Source: Varanus komodoensis
Taxonomy: Eukaryota; Chordata; Lepidosauria; Squamata; Varanidae
DNA length: 64,000 nt
Direction of reading: 5' to 3'
Assembly: GCF_004798865.1 (NCBI RefSeq)
Contig: NW_025335873.1
Coordinates: forward strand, 6,293,945-6,357,944
Of the stretch, positions 55,031 to 64,000 are shown piece by piece. The translations under genes and the position numbers were made by a program. The notes beneath the pieces are model-generated. The model was not told the origin of the DNA. It saw only the letters and a program-made list of their open reading frames with translations, and ran no database searches. Every line of letters starts with the position of its first letter. The stretch's first letter is position 1.

Positions 55031-55905
55031 CTTAGTTGAGAGTTCTGTAGTAAACGTCGCTTCTTGGAAAAATACAATGGAAGGTATAGAGCACGAAGGA
55101 GAGATTGTCCTCTTCGGCATGGTAGGTTCTTTCCTATGAGGAAAGGGCCTCTTAGAAGCAACCTAGCGAGATCTTATGAGAAAAGGTAGAAAACCTGCCT
55201 GCTTGGGCTGGGGAAGAGGTGATTAAGAGTCATGGAAGGGCTTGTCCAATGTCTCTCCCAAATTCTGGAATGTGCGTCCTCATCAGTTACATCTGGCATC
55301 CACTCTCTTGGCTTCTAGAATAGGTGCAAGGGTCCATCTCTTTCATTTAGCCCTTTTAATGACCTGATCCTAGGGCTGCTAGAAGCAGTCCAGATGGCCA
55401 CAGGATAGGCTGGAGTGCCAGCTCCGACCTCAGAAATGGGTTCCAACACCAGAGCTGGATCTCCAGTCCTGGAGCATGCTGGCATGGTTCCTTCCATGCT
55501 AGTGGCGTCTCCAAAGTCACCAGTGCAACTGCAGAGCCAGTGGTGGGGGAATATTCTGGGGGGCCAAAGAGGGAAAGGGGGAGGCTATACTGGTGGTGCC
55601 TCAGCCCTTCCTGCTCACAAACGGGGGCAAAAGACCTAGATGGCTTCTGTAGGCCTTCTCTGTCTTTTGTAGGGTGAGGCAAGCATGGAGCATCCTTGTC
55701 TTCATGTTCCTCCGGGGATTGATTGGGTGGCCAGAAGATTCCATGGTTGGAGGACTGCAGTCAGCTGCATCAGATCATGTCCTAACTTACATAGCAGTCA
55801 TGTCGTCATCTTTCCTGTTTTTAATGTACCTGATTTACATCATGAGAAGGCAAGACTTCTTAGAGAAGACAATCATGCTAGGGAAAGACAAAGGCAGAAG
55901 ATGTA
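55031..55905. other. Unassigned DNA
   Basis: No supported feature. The 141-aa plus frame (55674-56099) runs into CR1 sequence at its C-terminus. Confidence 0.35.
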
Positions 55906-55907
55906 AA

Positions 55908-56098
55908 GGGAAACTAGCAAGAGTGGAACCAGCTGCCTGGAGAGGTGGTGGGCTCTCCCACACCAGAGACATTCAAAAAGAAACTGGACAGCCATTTGAG
56001 TGGAATGGTGTAACGTGGTGTCCTGCAACAGCAGGGGGTTGGAGCCAATGGACTTCATGGCCCTTTCCAACTCTACTATTCTATGATTCTATGATTTG
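55908..56098 (+). mobile_element. Older CR1 subfamily, complete 3' end
   Basis: GGAGAGGTGGTGGGCTCTCC, ACATTCAAAAAGAAACTGGA, GGGGTTGGAGCCAATGGACT, CATGGCCCTTTCCAACTCTA and a terminal CTATTCTATGATTCTATGATT. The (ATTCTATG)n end is the hallmark of avian and reptilian CR1 and differs from the TTTCTATG end of the main subfamily in this window. Confidence 0.9.
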
Positions 56099-56515
56099 AT
56101 AGCACATTACAACGACAGATGTATGCCTGATTTGATCCTTGTATCGTTTTAAATTGTTTTAGGTGGTTGTGATCCCCTTTCCCCACTTTTAGCAATTCAG
56201 GCTCTGTGTGTGTCTTTTAGAACAGATAGATGGGCAGGGCTGTCAGGTAGCCAATGAGGTAAATTCAAGGGAATGGAGCAGAGGCTATGCCATGTTGACT
56301 CTTGGGAAGCAGAAAATTGAAAATGGGGAAGGGGACGGAAACTGTGATGGTGGACCCTGGTAAAGGGCTGTGAGCCTGGAAACGACCCCTTCACAAAGCA
56401 AGGCCGTTGTCTTGCCCTGTCGTGCAGCAGCTCACCTAGCTAGCGACGGGACTGCCTTCTCCAGGCTCCCTGGCATTTCTCTTCCATGAGCGCCCTTTTG
56501 TACTGCCTTGTGCAC
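56099..56515. other. Unassigned DNA
   Basis: No supported feature. A short TGATAGCACATTACAACGAC at 56097-56117 resembles the L2-like end at 45.08 kb but is too short to call. Confidence 0.3.
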
Positions 56516-56519
56516 CAGG

Positions 56520-56680
56520 CTGACATTTAAGGCCCAGAGCAAAGGCCGGAAATAATGGCTTTTTGCTGAGCTCTTTGCTAATCACAAACTGCTTTCGCAT
56601 TTGAAAATGAGTTCTGCTCAGGACTATTGATTTTTTTGCTCGTTGCTGTTCTTTATTTCATGCTCTTGGCCAAGATGTTT
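56520..56680. promoter_or_regulatory. Possible regulatory block, 56.6 kb
   Basis: GGAAATAATGGC, GCTAATCACAAAC, GCATTTGAAAATGAG, GACTATTGATTTT and TTTATTTCATGC words in repeat-free sequence. Weak, from composition only. Confidence 0.25.
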
Positions 56681-57555
56681 AACCTTACAGGGCTGGGATA
56701 TGCCACAACTCAGCTGTCACAGCTTTTTATGGTCCTTTCTGCTCCTAAGCGTGAGAATTAATTATGGAGCAAAACTATAAGTTGGAGGCGAGAAGAGAAA
56801 GAGAAAGCTCCTTCTAAATGTGGCAAGGCGTGCTTAAGAGTTAGAAATAGCAACAACAGTGGGATCCAGTTGCATGCTTTAGAGATAGTCTGGCACACAG
56901 GAGTGAGTTCTGACCAGGGAGACCTTATTGTAAGCTGTCCCAAGACATCAGTGGTGGATGGGGTACAAAAGTTTTAAATAATAAACCCCCCACCCCAGCT
57001 GGTGGAATATAAGGAGTCCTTTGGGCCAACTAATTCAGTTCTGCCGCATGGATTAGCCATTGCTTCCAGGATGCCAGCCAGGAATATTTCCCCATCCGAG
57101 CCGAAGGGTCTGAGATTAAACCTGAGTCCTTCTGCCTGCCCCACAATGCTGAGGTTTGGCTTGCAGCTTCCCCGGTGTACACCTACTGGCACAGTGGACA
57201 ACAATCCTGGCTGTTGCACCTGCTATGGATGAACATCTGCTCCTACCCTGAGCCCAGCCACCAATCCATTTAACCCAAAGCTCTCTCCTCTCATTGGCCG
57301 TCACCATCTGAAAGCTTAGGCAGGAGATGTTCCAGCCCTGTGCTCGAAAGCTCTTGGAGTAGAGACATTGGCAAGCGACTCTGGGACCTCCAGGATGCAG
57401 ACCACGTGCTCTACCAGCGAGTGGCAGCCTCCGCATCCATTGGTTCCTTCCTCGTGGTGGTTGTGTGACCCACAAAGTGGAGAGACCACGCTTTTTGCAA
57501 TGGTAATGGGGCTTTCACCCCATAGACAGTGCGCAGTTTCTCACAGGTCTGGGCC
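56681..57555. other. Unassigned DNA
   Basis: No supported feature. Confidence 0.3.
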
Positions 57556-57604
57556 ATTCCTAAGGTGATATTGAGCAGCTCTGCAAGCCCCTATTTTCTC
57601 TCTT

Positions 57605-57970
57605 CTCCTCCTCTGGCATTTGATGTGCAAGGATTACAAGCAATTTTCAAATCAAACATGTGTTAAATGTCACCTTTCAGCTACATTCGCTTGCTAAAAG
57701 GAATCGGAAGATGTCAATCCCCCTGCCCCCCCAGAGTTAAAAATGAACAAAGAGATTTGGAATGGCACAGGTTGCATGGGAAATTTGAGCTCATGACAAG
57801 AGTTACAGGGCAGTTTCCTAGTTTTATTATCATTAACAAATCAAAAGCTATTACTCTGCTGTTCATCATAGGGAGCTTGTCAGTATCTCCTTGCACAACA
57901 AACTGGAGACAGAAAGAAGACCAGGTCTTCAGCATTTTCTACTTCTTTCTTGGAGGGGACATGATTTGTT
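57605..57970. promoter_or_regulatory. Candidate conserved non-coding block, 57.6-58.0 kb
   Basis: A repeat-free run with TTTGATGTGCAAGG, CAAATCAAACATG, AGTTTTATTATCATTAAC, AAATCAAAAGC and CTATTACTC words and a short poly-C run near 57724. The overlapping frames of 121 aa (plus) and 73 aa (minus) have no splice signals. CNE candidate. Confidence 0.35.
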
Positions 57971-58167
57971 CTGCAATAGCTCCCGTGTTTTCTGCAAGTG
58001 TGTTTCTAAGAACAGGCAGGTTTATTTTTTGATTGGCCTTTCAAATATTTGGGCAGCTCAAAAAACCCTTTGCACGTGAGAGCTTTTAAAAGAGAGGGTT
58101 GTTGGGAAAGGAAAGCTGTGTGAAGCGAAGCATAACTTGATCAAATAGTAGGGGATCGGTATGAGTT

Positions 58168-58222
58168 CATCATGGGTCATGACCAGGGTCATGAGTGTGA
58201 ACTCATCTAGGGTCATGACCTG
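58168..58222. promoter_or_regulatory. Cluster of inverted nuclear-receptor half-sites
   Basis: GGGTCATGACC occurs at 58174-58184 and 58210-58220, with another AGGGTCATGA at 58185-58194. Each is an inverted GGTCA repeat without spacer, close to the palindromic thyroid/retinoid element AGGTCATGACCT. ATGAGTTCA and TGAACTCAT flanks form a further inverted pair. Binding is inferred. Confidence 0.45.
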
Positions 58223-58239
58223 GAGAATTCAGACAAAAT

Positions 58240-58395
58240 ATGCATGGACAATAGCTTAGTGGTTAGAGCACCTGCATTACTAATAGAGGGTCCCAGGAAC
58301 GTGCAGTTTAGCATGGAATGACTGGAAAGATCTTTACTGGAGAAACTGGGCTAAGGCTTGGTCTAACAAAAACCAGCTTCCTAGGAGCTGGGATA
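58240..58395 (+). mobile_element. tRNA-derived SINE, second family, degraded
   Basis: ACAATAGCTTAGTGGTTAGAGC (A-box-like), then diverged GGGTCCCAGGAAC and GAAAGATCTTTACTGGAG, ending in the AGCTTCCTAGGAGC side. Word order follows the copy at 26115-26312. Confidence 0.45.
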
Positions 58396-58689
58396 ATCAC
58401 CTTTCACATCAGGATCTCCCCTATAGCCCAAACATTGGTTTGGAAATGCATTTCTTAATTTGTTTACCATTGTGAAGCAATGGAGCTGTCCTCCATTTTG
58501 TATTTACTTGATATTAGGATATTATGGAGTTCAATTTGCTTGTGTGTTTGTGTTAGTTTCAGCCCAAAGGCTAAACGTTTATCAGTCAAAAGATCAACTC
58601 AGAAAGTTCTGCTCAGAAAGCCACAAGACTAGGGATTCTTAAAGTAATGTCCAAGGAACAAAGAGAAAAAGGTTTAAACCTCAGAAACT

Positions 58690-59050
58690 TGGTTTGCACA
58701 ATGCTTGTTTGCTTGCTTGTTTAATACCACTCATAAGCTCAGGTTGGTTTACAAGAGAATAAAACCAACAATGATTAAAATTTGACTAAAAACAAGCATA
58801 TTCAATACAAATAATCAGGGAACTAATCCAGGAAGATCTGTCAGAAGAGGGACATTTTTGAACCCCTCCTGAAAGTAGCAGTTCTGATTTTCTGACAGAT
58901 CTCGCCTAGCAAGTCATTCCGTAGTTTAGGTGCAACCACTAAGAAAGTTCTTTGGGTAATTGAGATTAATCTTATAGAAGCCAACTTGAGAAGATTAACC
59001 CCAGAGGACCTTCTTATTCAGAGGGTAACAAGAAATTACCCTCTTGATTG
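58690..59050 (+). mobile_element. Unclassified squamate repeat, 5' half
   Basis: TTGCTTGCTTGTTTAATACC, CTCAGGTTGGTTTACAAGAG, AATAAAACCAACAATG, GAACCCCTCCTGAAAGTAGC, AAGTCATTCCGTAGTTTAGG and AAGAAAGTTCTTTGGGTAAT. This is the start of the family whose later part is at 35095-36190. Confidence 0.45.
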
Positions 59051-60105
59051 GGTTGGAGTTGCAGGACGAAATGCCCATCCTAGATAGCCCATCCTAGGCA
59101 GAAAAGTAGAGGGCTAGAGAAGAAGACTAGAAAAGGAAGCCACCTTAGGCTTTCTCCCTAAATATGTTCTACTTTTGCAAACTCTGAAGTGTCCTCAAAC
59201 ATGTTGATACTTCTGTCTCATTTTCTCGGTAGACCTCAGTGGACCTTCGCACTAGAGTGGTAGCTCAGCTGTAGTTTGCTCCTAGCACGTATGATATTTC
59301 TGTAGAGCTGACCCTGCAGTTGTGGCCTATGATAGAGGCTTCCACCCACATCTGGGGACAGAGATCTAGCATGGGGGCAAACAGGAGATTGGCAGAGCCA
59401 TATGTGAACAATATCTCAAAAATTATCCATTGGTAGACAGAGAACTTGAGGAAAGCATTTCACTGAATGTCTTCTAGGAGGAAAGAAATTATCCCACTGG
59501 TTGGGGCTGGCTCACCATTATCAATGAAATATCTTCTTTTCCCTAATATCTTTAGGGGCTGCTGTAGCTTCTGTGTGGACAATCAGGCCATAATTTTTTC
59601 ATCTTCCATGGTACTTCAGACCCAGCTTCATTCAACGCCATGGAAGGAGAAAAATTGTGCCTGTACAGAGGGAAAAAATTATGGAGAACATTCTGAAAAG
59701 TGGTCTTGTTTCTCTAAGGAAGGGGCAAAAAAGGAAACATCCCAGAGTTATTTTCAGGGAAAATAAAGTCTTCCAACAAAAATCAGCTCACTTGCACACT
59801 CGGTGTAGACTTGAGAAGAGTGTGCTGATCTGGCAGGGTCAGAAACACACCAACACCAACCCGGCCTGTCCATGGCCTTCTTCTTGATAGAGGGGGCTGC
59901 TAAGGGGTGGAAACCCACATAGCTTAGGTAAGCTGTCAGGTAGCACGGGAGACTGGAGAAGCCATTTCCGGTCTCTCTCCGTCTTCTTCCTCTTCTAGCT
60001 GAGAAACGTTGGTTGCCGATCCAGGGAATGGATGCTTTCTGTGTCAGAAACGCATAACAGGTGCCTTCCCTCCCCTTTCCTTCCTTTTTCCTTGACTGCT
60101 CACCT
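59051..60105. other. Unassigned DNA
   Basis: No supported feature. Confidence 0.3.
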
Positions 60106-60107
60106 CC

Positions 60108-60300
60108 AAATCGACGAGTCACGCCAGCGGTGTCATTACCTTCAGAGCTAATGATAAAATAATGACTCTCTGCCTCCTTCTTGCCACCCAGTCTGCCTGA
60201 TGGGCAGATGGCTCTTTTTATATCCAGGCAACCGATGCTCCAGAGATTTCGCTCCCTGGATAAGAGAGCTTCAGAATGGTTTCCTATCTCGTTCCATCCT
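60108..60300. promoter_or_regulatory. Candidate regulatory block, 60.1-60.3 kb
   Basis: AAATCGACGAGTCACGCC (CpGs beside an AP-1-like core), GTGTCATTACC, GAGCTAATGATAAAATAATG and CTTTTTATATCC in repeat-free sequence. Inferred. Confidence 0.3.
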
Positions 60301-60718
60301 TCTCCCTGTGCTGCTTTTAGGGGCGAAATAGTCGGGCATGTTATGTCCTGCTAGGACTCCAAGTTTGGGGTCTTAGCTGCCTCTGCCTGAAGGTTTCCCA
60401 TAGGAGGGGGAAATATACCAGCTGTTGGGAGTGAGAACAATGGCCGTCTGGGGCAATCATTCCCATGGACTGCTGGCTGCATTCCAGATGATTCAGTATC
60501 AGAAAGTGAAACATATTTCAGTGAGACTGGGGGAGGATGGGTCAGGGTTCTGGGACGCAGGAGGAGGAGGAGAAAACAGAAAGTAACACCTGCAAGGGGC
60601 TGCTGTGAGCCTAGTTGTGGGTGTAGAAGAATCCAAACACTGGACCACTGGACCATCTGAGCTGGTGAGCCAGGACCAGCACAGGTCTTCCTTGGATGGT
60701 GCTGCCCCTGCATGTCTT
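60301..60718. other. Unassigned DNA
   Basis: No supported feature. Confidence 0.3.
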
Positions 60719-60721
60719 CTG

Positions 60722-60860
60722 TATAGCCTGAAGTGCCTGATCTTGCCTACTCTTGGAAGCGAAGCAGGGTCGGGCCTGGTTGAAAGCTGGATGGGTGACT
60801 TAATGCTGCGAAGCACCCAGGGAGCTTCAGCAATGGGCACTGTGGAAGTATGGTAATGAT
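60722..60860 (+). mobile_element. 5S rRNA-derived SINE, copy 2
   Basis: GCCTGATCTTGCCTACTCTTG, GAAGCGAAGCAGGGTCGGGC and CTGGTTGAAAGCTGGATGGG reproduce the 5S rRNA internal control region better than copy 1 (AGCAGGGTCGGGCCTGGTT is exact). The 3' part (GACTTAATGCTGCGAAGCAC, then ATGGTAATG) departs from 5S and matches the copy at 22.2 kb in layout. Confidence 0.8.
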
Positions 60861-62335
60861 TTCTTGAGGAAGGAAGTTCATTAAAATTAAAGGAGGAAAT
60901 GTAATCCCTTCTGAACCCACAGAAACACCTGGCACACTGCACAGGAGTTTCTATGGATTCCAGTCCCTGGAAATTGTTAGTGTCAGAATTATATAAATTA
61001 AATAGAAAGAGGAGCTATTTCTATATGCAGAAGCTCTTGCCTGTTTGGAATGAACACCTTCCTTAAATAAATAAGCATCTCAAGGAAAAAAGGGGTAAAT
61101 TTATAGCTGAGTTTGTGTGGGCTACATGAGGGTTGATTATAGTGGAATAATCATTCCAAGCAACCTGATGGGTCTGCGTGCCTCCCTGTGTTTGGATATT
61201 CTTCACATAAAGTAAAGATTTTAACAGTAAACAATCAACAAGGGGAGACTGAAAGGTCTAAGCTTCACAAAACTACTTATGTTCTAATTACAAAATGGGG
61301 GTGGGGGGTGGGGAGAAGCACAGCTTATTTACTGAAAGATATGTTTGAATTTGATTTCATGTACTAATGCCCACAATTTGAAAAAAGCCAAGACACAGAT
61401 TAAGCCAAAGGCCCTCAATGCTACTTTGAGGAACTGTGGATTGAAAAGGTGCCCTCCGTTTGTGTCAACATTCCTCCAAACAGCATCTTAAATACAATTC
61501 AAAAGTCTCCTTATCCACCCTCTCCCCACTGATTTAGCCACGTGTGCAGGATAAAACACGGGCTCCCAAGATGTGAAAGGAGTACAGAATTCAAAACATG
61601 ACACATATTTTGTGGGGAAAACCTATTACAGACCGTCTCAGTGCAGACTGTCTTCAGCAGTTGCGGAAGGGCAAGGGGGGAAAGATGGGAAACGATGGAA
61701 AGGCAACTGGGCTGAGCACGGCCAATGCAAGGAAAGCTGAACGCGGTACAGTCCGTGCTATGCTGTTTTGTGGCAGGTTATTCCTTGGACCTGCTGGGAG
61801 TGAGAAAGAGGGCTGTTTCAGGTGCTTCTTCTCCAGGGCTGCTGGTGGGTCTTCAGAAAAGGAGTCAGAGGGAGGAGAAGAAGAGCAGGAGTGGGCATTT
61901 CCAGACACTGCTGTGAGAACAGCAGAAACGCTTATTGCAAGGTGGGCAGGCAGCCTCTGGGAATAAGCGAGCAGAAAAGGGCTCGGAGCAGCAGTTTCTC
62001 AGACGCAGAGCGGGCAGTGCTGGCTCTCCACCCCAAGATGCAGCACCAGGGGAGGAGGATGGCTCAGGATGTGTGGGTAACACTCTTTCCTTTCCCTTGG
62101 AAGAGAAAATGCAGCAGGCAACAGAGTTCTTTTTGAAACGTTATTGCAATAAAGGGAGCCGGAGGGTTTCCTCCTTCTTTCCAACTTGCCGAGCACATGT
62201 TCACATCCCATATTCATGCCGTTTCCCCGTCCGCTTCTTCCCTCCTCCTCTCCCTCATTTGCTGAGGTAGTGGGTGGTTACAATCTTTTCTGTCCGCCCG
62301 TTCAATACCTTCTCCAACACCTGTTCTTCCCTCCC
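60861..62335. other. Unassigned DNA
   Basis: No repeat or gene recognised. 60960-61240 is AT-rich with TTATAGTGGAATAATCATTCC and could be regulatory. The overlapping frames at 61.6-62.3 kb are unsupported. Confidence 0.35.
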
Positions 62336-62935
62336 ACTTTGTCCCTCCCAGGTGCAGTATAATGAGCTTTTTTCCTAAGTGGGGTGTGTTAGTTAATATT
62401 CATGAGGTCATTGAGCAAGGGTACTGCTGTCTTGTCTGCATGCCAGTTCCCTCCTGCTATCCGATCCCGGCCCCTTCCCCTACGACTAAGGAATTTTCTT
62501 TGCTACATTTTCACTCTTCCTGCTTCCTTGTTTCAAACCATCATTTCATCCCTATCGGGATGCAAAAAGCAGGTGTGCTAATTTTTGGAAGGCCCCTCCT
62601 GAAGGCATGGGGTCCAAAAAGAGAGTCCCTGGAGCTGAATATGAAATAGGGTTCAACGAACCACTCTGTGCACGCTCAGAGACTCATTCCAGGTGTTTGT
62701 GCATCTGGGAAATGCTCTGGTCAATAAAGAATGTTTTGGTAGAAAGCTCTGCGGCTTTGAAGGTGGTACCTTAGCTCTCAACGGTACCACCTTATGACTG
62801 AGCGGATGCTTTCCTTGCTCCCAGTCCTCTGGGTGTATACTGCCTCTTGCACAAGGTTTGAAAAGCGTCCTGCCTGCATGACTCCCATTCAACAGCCTCC
62901 GTACAAAAGGAAAAGGGGTGGGCGGGACCAGCGGA
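62336..62935. other. Unassigned DNA
   Basis: No supported feature. GTTAGTTAATATTCATGAGG at 62389-62408 is the only motif-dense stretch. Confidence 0.3.
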
Positions 62936-62944
62936 ACAGGCACA

Positions 62945-63325
62945 GTCAGGCACTAATTCCTCATTAAATGGCATAAATACTTAATGACCTGTTGGAATGG
63001 CCACCAAGGGAGAGTATTTTCTCTCTCCTTCTCCCATGCACTGCCTTCCCATCGGTTTCCTCTGCTTTCACATCGGCGATTGCCATTGACGAATTTCATG
63101 ACTGCAACACAGTAATGTTCAAAATTAAGAACATAAGAATCCGGAGAAAGCAATAACATTTCTAATCAATACAAGAAGATACAAAAACAGTAAGCTATAG
63201 CATTAATACCGAATATGATAAAAAATGCAGCATGAGAATTATCTGCAATAATGAAAAATACTGAGCCAGATGAAATCCCGGCATCACAGAGAATCAATAA
63301 CACAATGTGTCTCTCCAATATAAAT
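62945..63325. promoter_or_regulatory. Candidate conserved non-coding block, 62.95-63.3 kb
   Basis: GGCACTAATTCCTCATTAAATGG, ATACTTAATGACC, ATCGGCGATTGCCATTGACG, CAATAACATTTCTAATC and AATCAATAACAC words, repeat-free and AT-rich with clustered CpGs around 63065-63091. Confidence 0.38.
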
Positions 63326-63636
63326 CAAGATTTAATAAAGGGATTCACGTGGATACCTAGAGGGACCGGCGAACAGGTCCTTCTGGGAATTCTTGATAGG
63401 GTAGGGCACAGACCTGGTTATGTGGAAAGGTGTAAAGATGAATTGGAAATACGGATGCAAGCTGCTTTGCATGTCTCTGTACAATCAGTCTATTTGTGAG
63501 TAGAAATGACTTCCACCTGCTACTGTGAACTATCTCAAATGTTCATGGATGAAAGTTTGTGAAGGCCCCCAGCTGTTCCATGGAAGACCATCAAAGGAAA
63601 CCATGTCTATCTGTTCTTTCGGCCTGCTCCCTCTGG
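63326..63636. other. Unassigned DNA
   Basis: No supported feature. Confidence 0.3.
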
Positions 63637-63639
63637 GTA

Positions 63640-63908
63640 CATAGAAACATAGAAACAGAGTGAGTCAGAAGGGGCCTCCCGGGCCATCTAGTCCAACCTC
63701 CGGCACCAGCCGGCTCCGCTCATGACATGCCCACCATGTGGATGTCCAGCCTGTCCTTGAACACCCTCACTGATGGGGCCTCAACCACCTCCCATGGAAG
63801 CCCATTCCATACCCTCGGGGCCCTAACTGTCAGGAACTGCTTCCTGGCATCTAACTGGAACCTTGGTTCCCTGAGCTTTACTCTGTTGAAGCGTGTCCTG
63901 CCTTTGAC
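63640..63908 (-). mobile_element. CR1 LINE 3' end with open ORF2 end, copy 11
   Basis: It starts with two ACATAGAAAC terminal repeats, then CAGAGTGAGTCAGAAGGGGC and the full short 3' UTR. On the minus strand the ORF2 end is open through KLREPRFQLDARKQF, RVWNGLPWEVVEAPSVRV and MVGMS. Main subfamily; the 5' truncation is near 63908. Confidence 0.92.
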
Positions 63909-64000
63909 CCCAATCATACTTTGACACCAATCTGGTGTCTACCCAGTTTCCATGTTCTGCTTGACTTCAGCTCTTTGCCGCTTTTGCACCAGTACTCAAC

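Noticed and set aside
60722-60860. Functional 5S rRNA gene
   Set aside because: Only the internal promoter region resembles 5S. The ends differ and a second copy shares the same non-5S 3' part, which indicates a SINE.

Overview
The window looks like intergenic or intronic DNA from a squamate reptile (lizard or snake). The best lineage marker is a full-length tRNA-derived SINE at 39756-40105. Its 3' half is the Bov-B-type tail ending in (ACCTTT)n, the layout of the Sauria SINE. It occurs with 5S-rRNA-derived SINEs, MIR-like tRNA SINEs and many 5'-truncated CR1 LINEs. I cannot name the species. No bacterial, organellar or retroviral feature was seen, and no complete gene.

The only host protein-coding signal I can defend is one internal exon on the minus strand at 54475-54601. 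It has a clean acceptor, a consensus donor and a fully open 42-codon frame. I do not recognise its protein. If real, it puts at least part of the window inside a minus-strand gene with very large introns. All other long open frames are repeat-derived or are of a length expected by chance.

Repeats by region. 2.1-6.1 kb: a DNA-transposon fragment, a Bov-B-like fragment, and a 3-kb inverted duplication with about 550-bp arms around a CR1 copy. 9-22 kb: CR1 copies, a palindromic MITE-like element and two large fragments of a hAT-like DNA element. 22-32 kb: 5S SINE, MIR-like SINE, a composite microsatellite of (TC)20, (TG)20 and (AG)24, and more CR1. 33.3-33.6 kb: a 41-bp minisatellite. 35-36 kb: an unclassified repeat. 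39.5-40.1 kb: Sauria SINE nested in a DNA element. 42.7-50.2 kb: four CR1 copies and an inverted pair of MIR-like SINEs. 53.7-64 kb: DNA element, the exon, older CR1, a second 5S SINE and a final CR1.

Between the repeats lie repeat-free blocks, mostly AT-rich, with homeodomain/POU-type motifs and locally retained CpGs. They are near 1.2, 13.2, 16.7, 20.8, 23.2, 27.5, 31.0, 37.2, 38.9, 48.5, 54.7, 56.6, 57.8, 60.2 and 63.1 kb. They resemble the conserved non-coding elements around developmental regulator genes. This is inference from composition only; conservation must be tested by alignment. My working model is a regulatory landscape, possibly in introns of a bystander gene, that has collected CR1, SINE and DNA-transposon copies.
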